Source of the DNA: an uncultured Lentisphaerota bacterium
Lineage (GTDB): Bacteria; Verrucomicrobiota; Lentisphaeria; Oligosphaerales; CAITYL01
DNA length: 64,000 nt
Direction of reading: 5' to 3'
Assembly: GCA_903921725.1 (NCBI GenBank)
Contig: CAIXRA010000028.1
Span: 61,051-125,050, forward strand
Shown: piece after piece, positions 53,109 through 61,316 of the stretch
Numbering within the stretch: the first letter of the stretch is position 1
Layout of the letters: each line of letters opens with the position of its first letter
Made by a program: the position numbers and the translations under genes
Notes under the pieces: model-generated
The model's input: the letters and a program-made list of their open reading frames with translations, nothing else
The model's database searches: none
Told to the model about the DNA's origin: nothing

Positions 53109-54623
53109 TTACCGCTGGTGTTTTTCGAGAAACCGACGGAGCGCCTCGCGCGTGGTGATGCCGGCGTCGGCCGCGTTGGTCTCCGGCCGGCGGAGCAGGG
53201 CGCGGAGCAGGGGAAAACGTCCGCCGCCGCCTGCCGCCGCGTAGCTGTTGAACGCCACCGGGATGCGGTGGTCTTCCGGCAGCGGCCGACCGTCGGCTCC
53301 GCGGATTGCATAGGATCCATCCGGGCTGCGTACCGCGCGCAGGCCGCTGAGGCCGCCCCGGGGGCTCACACCGCGTTCACTCACCGCGCCGTCCTGCTCC
53401 GTCAGCACGCGGCCAATCTCGGCCGGAGTCAGTTGCGCGACGACAATGCCGTTCTCGAACGGCAGCAGGCGGAAGAGGTCGAAGCCGGTGACTGCGCCCG
53501 CCCCAAGTCCGCCATCCGTGAACTTGCCATGCACCGCGGCGCCGGCGCCGGTTGCCGCCATCATGGCGCGGCCGATCAGCTCCGAGCTTCCGCAGTCCGC
53601 GCCCGGCGTGCCGGTTCCGGAGACGGGCAGGGGGACGGAGCCGGCAACTTGCCGGGCGGACTGTGCGGCGAGGCTGCGGAGTTCGCGCGTGGCCGCCCCG
53701 AGCGCCGCGTCGGGCGGGATGTCCGCCCCGGCGGCGCGGAGTTCGGATTGGATGTCCCAGACCTCATGCTTTGCCACATCCACCTTCAGTCTCACCACGC
53801 CAAATGCGGAGGCATTGCAGTCGGCCTGCACATACCAAGTTCTGGAACCGATCTTCCTGCCCGGCACCGGCTGGTGCGTGTGTCCGCCGAGGATGAGGTC
53901 GATTTCCGGGAAGCGCCGGGCGATTTCCGCCAGTTCGTTCACGCCGCGCGGATCGTTCGGGAGCCAGCCCTGGTGCGCGGCAAGAACAATTACATCGGGT
54001 TTGGCACGATGGACTTCAGGAAGGATGCGTGCAACGGTGGCGAGCGCTTTTTCAACGCGGAATCCGGGTACGGCGCCGCTCCAGAACCACTGGTCGAGAT
54101 AACTGGCGGTGACGCCGATGACGGCGATGCGCGCACCGCCGCGTTCAAACAGTTTCCATGCCGGCAGGCGGCGGTACCGGCCCGGCGCGGTGGCATCCGC
54201 AAGCTCAAGGTTGCCGGCAAGGCAGCAGCCGTTCATTTCCCGGACGAATTCATGGAGGCGCGGCAGGCCGTAGTCGAATTCGTGGTTGCCGGGGACCCAG
54301 GCGTCGTACCCGAGCGTCTTCAGCGCCGCGAGGCCGGTTCCGCCGTGCGACTCCGCCGCGTCGAAGGTGCCCTGCGTCGTGTCGCCGCAGTCAATCAGCA
54401 GCGTGTGGTCGGCCCCGGCTACCGCGCGTTCGTTCCGGATGAGCGTGGCGAGACGCAGCCAGCCGCCGGACTTGTTGTCCGCGGCTGAATGTTCCAAATG
54501 CCCGTGGAGGTCGGTTGTGACCAGGATTTCAAGGGCGACGGCTGGCGGTGGCGCGGCGGGGCTGCACCCGGCGGCGGACAGCAGGGCGAGCAGGAACGCA
54601 AGATGGCGCAACGTCAGGGTCAT
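53109..54623 (-). CDS. 5'-nucleotidase/UDP-sugar hydrolase-family lipoprotein
   Basis: 504 residues with a lipoprotein signal (LLALLSAAGC, acylated Cys20). An N-terminal metallophosphoesterase domain shows VTTDLHGHLEH, DCGDTTQGT, VPGNHEFDYG, AAHQGW and GGHTHQPVPG, all metal ligands present. A C-terminal 5'-nucleotidase domain (about 320-500) ends in FNSYAAAGGGGRFP, the substrate-aromatic loop. Such enzymes release phosphate and nucleosides from extracytoplasmic nucleotides or related esters. The exact substrate is unknown. Apparently monocistronic, next to the giant surface protein. Confidence 0.88.
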   Translation of the reverse strand: MTLTLRHLAFLLALLSAAGCSPAAPPPAVALEILVTTDLHGHLEHSAADNKSGGWLRLATLIRNERAVAGADHTLLIDCGDTTQGTFDAAESHGGTGLAALKTLGYDAWVPGNHEFDYGLPRLHEFVREMNGCCLAGNLELADATAPGRYRRLPAWKLFERGGARIAVIGVTASYLDQWFWSGAVPGFRVEKALATVARILPEVHRAKPDVIVLAAHQGWLPNDPRGVNELAEIARRFPEIDLILGGHTHQPVPGRKIGSRTWYVQADCNASAFGVVRLKVDVAKHEVWDIQSELRAAGADIPPDAALGAATRELRSLAAQSARQVAGSVPLPVSGTGTPGADCGSSELIGRAMMAATGAGAAVHGKFTDGGLGAGAVTGFDLFRLLPFENGIVVAQLTPAEIGRVLTEQDGAVSERGVSPRGGLSGLRAVRSPDGSYAIRGADGRPLPEDHRIPVAFNSYAAAGGGGRFPLLRALLRRPETNAADAGITTREALRRFLEKHQR

Positions 54624-54810
54624 CGGCTTGGTGAAACTTTCGGATTGTCCTGTCAGCGGAACGGAAAAAGTCTCCGTTTGTTGTGTTGCCGCCGACTTTC
54701 CTCAACGCATGCCGGCGTACACAGTCCTGCGGACTCCGCACCACCGGTGCAAACCGGCGCGTGTCGCTCGCTCCTGCCCTCATTGGCGGCGGACTGTGTG
54801 CGGGAAACGG

Positions 54811-54844
54811 CACCGGCCACGGGGCGTGCGCCTCGTGGCCGGTG
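54811..54844. terminator. Perfect 11-bp hairpin after the glycogen fusion gene
   Basis: CACCGGCCACG / CGTGGCCGGTG with a 12-nt loop, 42 nt beyond the fusion gene's stop and upstream of the nucleotidase gene. No T tract follows in either direction, so it may act as a pause or mRNA 3'-end stabiliser rather than a classic terminator. Confidence 0.45.
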
Positions 54845-54885
54845 TGCGCGGAATGTTTGTTCGATTCTGATGCCGGGAGTTCCGG

Positions 54886-57800
54886 TCACGCCCAGATGAC
54901 CATCCCCATCTCTTCCTTGCAGGCGAGGTTCTCGTTGTAGGGCATGATGCGGATGCCGTAGGCGTAGCTGCCCTTTTCCTTGGCGGGCAGGGTCACGGTA
55001 TAGGTCACGATCCGGCCCTGCGGCGCGCCTTCGGCGGCCATCGGGAATATCTTCGGGTTCTTGACCTGCTGCTTGGCGTCGGCCGGGCCGAACACCAGGT
55101 CCACGCTGACCTCTTCCGGCTTGAATTCGCCGAGGTCGAGTCGGACGGTGGCGGTGACCTTGTTGCCGAGCTGGATGACGCCGTCCTCCGGCCCCGCCAG
55201 CGCGATGTCGAGGATGTGGAGGGACGAGAAGTTGCCGGCGGCGCGGCGCTTCCAGTCGGCCAGCCCACGGGCGAGCTTGCCCTTGTCGGCGGCGAGGGTG
55301 CGCCCGCGCTCGGCGGTGGGTTTGTAGATCTGCGTGAAGTAATCGAGCAGCATGCGGTTGGTGTTGAAGGCCGGGATATTGGTCTCCATCGAGCGGCGCA
55401 TGACGTGGAGCCAGCCCTCGGGCAGCCCCTTGTTGTTGCGCTGGTAGAAGAGCGGGACGATGGTGTCCTCCAGCAGCGCGTAGAGGTGGTTGGTCTCGGG
55501 CGCGTCGTTGGAGATGGTGTCCTCGTCCACTTCCGCCGCGGGGGTGCCGATGGTCCAGCCGTTCTCAGGCTTCTCGCCCTCGCACCACCAGCCGTCGGCG
55601 ACGCTGAGGTTGATGCCGCCGTTGACCGGGGCTTTCTGGCCGGAGGTGCCGCTGGCCTCATACGGGCGGCGCGGGGTGTTCATCCAGACGTCCACGCCGG
55701 AGACGAGCTTCTTGGCGACGGCCAGATCGTAGTTCTCGACGAACACGATGCGGCCGGCGAAGCGCTTGTCCTGACTGATGTGGACGACCTGGCGGACGAG
55801 GTCGGCCCCGTGCATGTCCTTCGGGTGCGCCTTGCCGGCAAAGATGATCTGCACGGGGCGTCGCGGGTTGTTGACGATGCGGTCGAGCCGGTCCAGATCC
55901 TGGAACAGGAGGTAGGCGCGCTTGTACGGGGCGAAGCGGCGGGCAAAGCCGATGGTGAGCGTGGAGCCGCGCAGGCGGGAGACGACATCCTCGCGGGCAA
56001 GGTCGCAATCCTTGGTCGGCACCCAGTGCTCGGAGACATGCTCGCGGACGAAGGCGATGAGCTGCTGGCGCAGGTTGCACTTGACCTCCCAGAGGGTCTG
56101 GTCGGGGATGTTGTGGACCTTGGCCCACTTTTCGGGCACGAGCAGGTCGTTGATCCAGTCCACGCCGAGATAGGTGTCGAGCAGCGCGCGCATTTCCGGC
56201 GCGACAAAGGTCGGCATGTGCACGCCGTTGGTGACATGGCCGATGGGGACCATGGAGCGGTGCATGCCGTTCCAGACGCGCTCCCACATCTTGCGCGACA
56301 TGCGGCCGTGCAGCTCGCTGACGCCGTTGGACATGGCGGCGGCCTTGAGCGCCAGGATCGTCATGATGAACGGCTGGTTCTCGCCGGAGTCGAGGCGTCC
56401 CAGCTCGAAGAAGCGCTCGGGGGTGATGCCGGTTTCCTTGATATAGCTGGTGAAGTAGTGCTGGATCAGGTCGCGCGGGAAGCGTTCGTTGCCGGCCTCC
56501 ACCGGCGTGTGCGTGGTGAAGGCGGTCTGGCTCTTGACCAGCTCCTTGGCCTCGTCGAACGACATGCCGTTGGCCTTCATCGAGTGCCGGATGTTTTCGA
56601 AGATGAGGAACGCGGAGTGCCCCTCGTTGAGATGGAAGACGCTGGGCGTGACGGCCAGCCGGCGGAGCATGCGCGCACCGCCGATGCCGAGGAGAATCTC
56701 CTGCTCGACACGGACGCGTTCATCGCCGACGTAGAGCTGGCCGGTGATGGCGCGGTCCTGCTCGGTGTTCGCCGCCAGGTCGCTGTCCAGCAGGTAAAGC
56801 GTGATGCGGCCGACGGCGAGCTTCCAGATCGTTGCGTAGAGCGTGCGGCCGGGGAGTTCGACGGAAACCATGGTCGGCGCGCCGTTGTCGTCGCGGATCT
56901 GGCGGATCGGCATGTCGCCATAGCGGTTCTCGATGTACTCGGGGACCTGGTTGCCGTTCTCGTCGATCCGCTGCGAGAAATAGCCGTTCTTGTAGAAGAG
57001 GCCGACGGCGACGAGCGGGATGTTCAGGTCGCTGGCCGACTTCAGGTGGTCGCCGGAGAGGATTCCCAGGCCGCCGGAGTAGATCGGGAACGACTCGTGG
57101 ATGCCGAACTCCATGGAGAAATAAGCGACGGGGTGCGCCCAACTGATTGCATCGGTCTTCGGCAGCGCCGGATTGATGGCGGGCTCCTTCATGTAGGCGT
57201 CGAAGTCGGCCATCACCGCGCTGTAGAGGCGGGCGTAGCCTTCGTTGCCGGCCAGCTCGGCCAGGCGCGCCGCGGGGACCTGGTCCAGCAGCCGGACCGG
57301 GTTGTGGCGCGTGGTCTCCCAGAGGAACGGGTCGATGCGCGAGAACAGCTCGACGCCGCGCGGCTGCCAGCACCACCAGAAGTTATAGGCCAGCTCCCGG
57401 AGGCGGGCGAGCGGCTTCGGCATCTTGGTCTCGACCACGAAGGAGCGGAAGTGCGGCTGCATGGAGCTGGTGGCCTGCAGAACCTGCGCGCCGGCGGCCT
57501 GGGCGGCGACCTGCCGCACGCCGCGCTTCTCGGCGGAGCGCAGGGCGCCCTCGTAGGCGTCCAGATAGTGCGCGTAGAAATCGCTCCAGCAGGCGCGCTC
57601 GGCGATGCGGCGGGCGTTGACGCGCTGCGCCTGCGTGTCCGCCTCGTCCCACGCCATGAAGTCCTTCAGGATGACGGTGAGGGAGTTGACGGCGTCGTCC
57701 GAACTGTGGCTCATGCGTGGGATGACGTACACGCCGGGATGCGTTTCGGGGGTGCCGATCTGCTTGACCCAGAGGCCGAAGCCGGCAAGGTCGGTGGAGA

Positions 57801-59133
57801 CCGTCGGCACCGCGTACGCCACGCTTTCCAGCGGGGTGTAGCCCCACGGCTCGTACTTGGACGGGAACACGCCGAAGTCGCACCCCGCCAGCAGGTCGTA
57901 GTAATGCGAGTTGAAGACGCCGTCGTTTTCGCTGAGATAGACGGGGCAGAAGATGACATTCACGCGGTCGTTCGGCTGGTTCGTCAGGCGCAGCTGCATG
58001 CAGGACATGAGGATCGGGTCGTTGTTCTCGTTCGGCAGGCGGTGCGTGCAGATCGTGGGGGCCCACGGCTGGTTGCCGCCGTGCCGCATCTCCATGTGCC
58101 CGCCGATGACGAACGCGAAGGCGACGATGTGCTGCGTCTCGGGGATGGTCTCCTTGACCTTGGCCAGCGCCTGGAGGAACACGTCCACTCCCTTGTTCGC
58201 GAATTCGTAGCGCCCGGAGATCACCAGAAGGCGGCTGTTTTCCGGAATGTCGCGGCCGAGGAATTTTTTGGCGAAATCAAGCAGCTTCCGGCGGGCGTCG
58301 ATGGCGCCGTTGCGCTCCACGGCCAGGTTGGGGATCTCTTCGAGGTTGATGCCGTTCTCCGTCACCATCGGCTTGCGCCCCAGCAGCTTGTGCGCCTCCC
58401 GCGCCGTGATGTCGCTCACCGCCGTGAACGTGTCCGCCTCCCGGGCGCTGACGTGCTCGATGGAGTGCTTGGCGATGACATTGTAGTTCTTCGCCTCCTC
58501 GATCGGGGAGACCGAGTCCAGCTCCGCGTACAGGTCGCGCCCGGCGCCCATCATGGAACGCCCGAGCACCGTGGCGTGCGTGGTGAAGACGGTGCCGACG
58601 TACGGCGCCTTCTCCTTCAGCTGCAGAAGCCCGGCGCCGCACATCCATTCGTGGAACTGCGCCAGGATGCGGGTGTTCGCCTGTTCGCCGCCGTTCGTCA
58701 GGCGCTTGGCGATGGCCGCAATGACCTCGCCGCAGGCCGTGCTGAAGAGAACCGGCTCGATGTAGTCCCAGCCGCCGGCGATGGAGTCCACGCCGAACTT
58801 CTCCCACAGGTGGAACAGCACCTGGTCCTTGTTGTAGCGGCCGTTGTCGTGGACCAGGATCACCTTCGGCCGGCCCGGAATCGTCCAGCGGCCGAAGCGG
58901 CAGTCAAACCCCTTGATCGCCAGCAGTTCGCGGATCTCGCGCCAGCACGCCTCGTCCGTCTCCTCAAACTCGATGTTCTGCGGCAGATACGGGCCGATCA
59001 TGTAATAGTTGTCGCCGAACTCCTTCAGCGCCTGGCCGGCTTTGCTGCGCAGGACGGTGTGGATACCGCCGACCTTGTTGCAGACTTCCCAACTGACCTC
59101 GAAAAGATGCGTATTTTTGAGCTTGGAAGCCAT
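54886..59133 (-). CDS. Glycogen synthase (GT3) / alpha-glucan phosphorylase (GT35) fusion
   Basis: 1415 residues. Residues ~8-570 are a GT3-type (animal/fungal-like) glycogen synthase: HLFEVSWEVCNKVGGIHTVL, GDNYYMIGPY, and the E-x7-E motif in SKYEPWGYTPLE. Residues ~590-700 form a DUF3417-like lead-in (ARLRELAYNFWWCWQPRG), and ~700-1290 a short-type alpha-glucan phosphorylase. The phosphorylase shows YFSMEFGIHESFPIYSGGLG, HLNEGHSAF and EASGTSGQKAPVNGGINLS with the PLP-binding Lys. A C-terminal beta-sandwich-like domain follows. One polypeptide thus holds the enzymes that extend and degrade glycogen. ATG 59133 (MASKLKN) has GGAG 9 nt upstream. The longer ORF is not supported. Confidence 0.88.
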   Translation of the reverse strand: MASKLKNTHLFEVSWEVCNKVGGIHTVLRSKAGQALKEFGDNYYMIGPYLPQNIEFEETDEACWREIRELLAIKGFDCRFGRWTIPGRPKVILVHDNGRYNKDQVLFHLWEKFGVDSIAGGWDYIEPVLFSTACGEVIAAIAKRLTNGGEQANTRILAQFHEWMCGAGLLQLKEKAPYVGTVFTTHATVLGRSMMGAGRDLYAELDSVSPIEEAKNYNVIAKHSIEHVSAREADTFTAVSDITAREAHKLLGRKPMVTENGINLEEIPNLAVERNGAIDARRKLLDFAKKFLGRDIPENSRLLVISGRYEFANKGVDVFLQALAKVKETIPETQHIVAFAFVIGGHMEMRHGGNQPWAPTICTHRLPNENNDPILMSCMQLRLTNQPNDRVNVIFCPVYLSENDGVFNSHYYDLLAGCDFGVFPSKYEPWGYTPLESVAYAVPTVSTDLAGFGLWVKQIGTPETHPGVYVIPRMSHSSDDAVNSLTVILKDFMAWDEADTQAQRVNARRIAERACWSDFYAHYLDAYEGALRSAEKRGVRQVAAQAAGAQVLQATSSMQPHFRSFVVETKMPKPLARLRELAYNFWWCWQPRGVELFSRIDPFLWETTRHNPVRLLDQVPAARLAELAGNEGYARLYSAVMADFDAYMKEPAINPALPKTDAISWAHPVAYFSMEFGIHESFPIYSGGLGILSGDHLKSASDLNIPLVAVGLFYKNGYFSQRIDENGNQVPEYIENRYGDMPIRQIRDDNGAPTMVSVELPGRTLYATIWKLAVGRITLYLLDSDLAANTEQDRAITGQLYVGDERVRVEQEILLGIGGARMLRRLAVTPSVFHLNEGHSAFLIFENIRHSMKANGMSFDEAKELVKSQTAFTTHTPVEAGNERFPRDLIQHYFTSYIKETGITPERFFELGRLDSGENQPFIMTILALKAAAMSNGVSELHGRMSRKMWERVWNGMHRSMVPIGHVTNGVHMPTFVAPEMRALLDTYLGVDWINDLLVPEKWAKVHNIPDQTLWEVKCNLRQQLIAFVREHVSEHWVPTKDCDLAREDVVSRLRGSTLTIGFARRFAPYKRAYLLFQDLDRLDRIVNNPRRPVQIIFAGKAHPKDMHGADLVRQVVHISQDKRFAGRIVFVENYDLAVAKKLVSGVDVWMNTPRRPYEASGTSGQKAPVNGGINLSVADGWWCEGEKPENGWTIGTPAAEVDEDTISNDAPETNHLYALLEDTIVPLFYQRNNKGLPEGWLHVMRRSMETNIPAFNTNRMLLDYFTQIYKPTAERGRTLAADKGKLARGLADWKRRAAGNFSSLHILDIALAGPEDGVIQLGNKVTATVRLDLGEFKPEEVSVDLVFGPADAKQQVKNPKIFPMAAEGAPQGRIVTYTVTLPAKEKGSYAYGIRIMPYNENLACKEEMGMVIWA

Positions 59134-59242
59134 ATGTGCCGTCTCCGGAAGAATCATGTTGAACGGTTGGGCGGTGCGGGGGTCGGTAATCGGCTTGCCC
59201 CAACGCCTGTGCGCGCCCCGGCGGAAGCCGGAACACGCGGCT

Positions 59243-59248
59243 ACTATA
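59243..59248 (-). promoter_or_regulatory. -10 box of the glycogen fusion gene
   Basis: TATAGTAGCCG on the minus strand about 110 nt before the start, matching the fabG promoter over 11 bases. The -35 region has no good hexamer, which may mean activator dependence. Confidence 0.4.
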
Positions 59249-59366
59249 CCGCGCAGAACAGCCGGCCGCCACCCCTTTTTCATTGCAAAACAGGTGCCCG
59301 CGCGGTACATTCCCGCACATTTTGGAACTACGAAAACCGTTTCCCGCGTGGTGAAGGAACAGGCGC

Positions 59367-60098
59367 ATGCCATACCGCGTGCTGACAACCGAACAACTGG
59401 CCGACTACCTCCATGTGGCGGCGGCGGATATCGAGACGCTGGTGCTCCGGCGCGAGATTCCGTTCGAGCGCCAGGGGAGCCGCATCCTGTTCCGCCGGCA
59501 GGAGATCGACGAGTGGGCCTCCCGCCGCCTGCTGGGACTCTCCGGCAAACGGCTGGAAACATACCATCAGGACAGCTCCGCCGGCGTCCGCAAACAGTTG
59601 GACACGGCCGCCGCCATCGTCACCGAACTGCTTCCCGCCGGTTTCATCGAACCGGCGCTGAACGCCAAAACACGCGCCTCCGTCATCCGCGACACTGCCG
59701 CCCTCGCGGAGCGAACCGGCCTCGTGACGGATGCCGCGGAGCTGGCCGCCGGCCTCCGCGACCGTGAGAATCTCTGCTCCACCGCGATGCCCGGCGGTTT
59801 TGCGCTCCTCCACCCGCGGCAGCACGACCCCTACATGTTCGAGCGCTCCTTCGTCATGCTGGTGCGGACGCCGCAGCCGCTGCCGTTCGGCGCCCCCGAC
59901 GGCGGCGAGACGCGCCTCTTCTTCCTCGTCTGCTGCCAGGAGGACCGGCTGCATCTCCATGTCCTCGCCCGCCTCAGCATGATGTGCGCGCAGACGGAGC
60001 TGCTGGCCTACCTGCGCGCCGCCACGACCCGCGATGAAATGGCCGAGGCGGTTGCTGAAGCCGAGCAGAAGGTCCTGCAGACACTGAAGCAGGAGTAG
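59367..60098 (+). CDS. Excisionase-type HTH fused to PTS EIIA (PtsN-like) domain
   Basis: 243 residues. Residues 1-58 form a MerR/excisionase-type helix-turn-helix (LTTEQLADYLHVAAADIETLVLRREIPF...GSRILFRRQEIDEW). Residues ~75-240 resemble a fructose/nitrogen-type EIIA domain, with the phosphorylatable His149 in GGFALLHPR and the LARLSMMC segment. This suggests a DNA-binding or scaffold protein controlled by PTS phosphorylation. No EI, HPr or permease gene is near. It is divergent from the glycogen fusion gene over 233 nt, so regulation of glycogen metabolism is a reasonable guess. Confidence 0.78.
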   Translation: MPYRVLTTEQLADYLHVAAADIETLVLRREIPFERQGSRILFRRQEIDEWASRRLLGLSGKRLETYHQDSSAGVRKQLDTAAAIVTELLPAGFIEPALNAKTRASVIRDTAALAERTGLVTDAAELAAGLRDRENLCSTAMPGGFALLHPRQHDPYMFERSFVMLVRTPQPLPFGAPDGGETRLFFLVCCQEDRLHLHVLARLSMMCAQTELLAYLRAATTRDEMAEAVAEAEQKVLQTLKQE

Positions 60099-60197
60099 GG
60101 AGTTTTTATCCTGTTCGTGAAGCGAAACGGCCGAGGGACGCGCGGGCCATCATGCGGGTGCGGCGGAAAACTAGGATAAACAGAGGGAACGGATGCG

Positions 60198-61313
60198 ATG
60201 AGCGATGCGCGGATGGAGAAGCTGGCCAGGCTGCTGGTTGAATATTCGGTGGCGGTGCAGCCGGGGGAGAAGGTGCTGATCGACACCGCCGAGGTGCCGC
60301 CGGAGATGGCGTGCCTGCTGGTGCGGGAAACCGCCGCTCGCGGCGGCATCCCCTTTGTCGAGACCGGAACCAGTCCGCGGGCGCGCCGGGAGCAGCTGCT
60401 GCATCCCTCCGAGGAGATGTTCCGCACGCTCGGCCGCCGCGACCTGGCGTTCATGAAGGAGATGAACTGCACGATCTCGTTGCGCGGCAGCCAGAACATC
60501 ACGGAGCTTGCGGATGTGCCGGAGGCGACGATGAAGCTGGCCGGTGAGCACTGGTGGCGCCCCGTCAGCGACTGGCGCGTCAACAATACCAAATGGTGCG
60601 GGCTGCGCTGGCCGACCCCTTCCATGGCCCAGCTCGCCGGGATGAGCACGGCGGCGTTCGAGGATTTCTATTTCGACGTCTGCACGATGGATTATGCGAA
60701 GATGGCGCGCGCCGAGGAGGCGCTGGTGCAGCGCATGCAGGCCGCGGACTGTGTCCGCATCACGGGGCCGGGCACCGACCTGACCTTCTCCGTGAAGGGG
60801 ATTCCGGCCGTTCCGTGCTGCGGACGCCGCAACATCCCTGACGGCGAAGTGTACACGGCCCCGGTGCGCGGCACGGTTGAGGGAGTCATCCAGTACAACG
60901 TGGCATCGACCTACAACGGCCGGGTTTTCAACGACGTGCGGCTGTTGTTCCGCGGCGGGAAGATCGTGGAGGCGACGGCGTCCGACAGTGCGGCGTTGAA
61001 TGCCATTCTCGACACGGACGCCGGAGCGCGGGAGATCGGGGAGTTCGCCCTCGGCGTGAACCCGCGGATCACCCGGCCGATGAATGACACGCTTTTCGAT
61101 GAAAAGATTGCCGGCTCGCTGCATGTGACGCCGGGGCAGGCCTACTCGAAGGCCGACAATGGGAACCGATCCAAAATCCACTGGGATCTGGTGCTCATTC
61201 AGACGCCGGAATATGGCGGCGGGGAAATCCGCTTCGACGGCGAACTAATCCGCAAGGACGGCCGCTTCGTGCCGGAATGCCTGCAGGGGTTGAACCCGGA
61301 ACGGCTGGCCTGA
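60198..61313 (+). CDS. Aminopeptidase, M29 family
   Basis: 371-residue metallo-aminopeptidase of the AmpS/PepS/T (M29) type, cytosolic, releasing N-terminal residues from peptides. It shows ARLLVEYSVAVQPGEKVLI, MKEMNCTISLRGSQN, ITGPGTDLTFSV, NIPDGEVYTAP, EFALGVNPRI and the metal-site stretch DTLFDEKIAGSLHVTPG...NRSKIHWDLV. Length is normal. It follows the HTH-EIIA gene by 99 nt and could share its transcript. Confidence 0.88.
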   Translation: MSDARMEKLARLLVEYSVAVQPGEKVLIDTAEVPPEMACLLVRETAARGGIPFVETGTSPRARREQLLHPSEEMFRTLGRRDLAFMKEMNCTISLRGSQNITELADVPEATMKLAGEHWWRPVSDWRVNNTKWCGLRWPTPSMAQLAGMSTAAFEDFYFDVCTMDYAKMARAEEALVQRMQAADCVRITGPGTDLTFSVKGIPAVPCCGRRNIPDGEVYTAPVRGTVEGVIQYNVASTYNGRVFNDVRLLFRGGKIVEATASDSAALNAILDTDAGAREIGEFALGVNPRITRPMNDTLFDEKIAGSLHVTPGQAYSKADNGNRSKIHWDLVLIQTPEYGGGEIRFDGELIRKDGRFVPECLQGLNPERLA

Positions 61314-61316
61314 CGG

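Noticed and set aside
55216-59385. 1389-residue plus-strand ORF
   Set aside because: Antisense to the glycogen synthase/phosphorylase fusion; composition is typical of GC-rich shadow frames.
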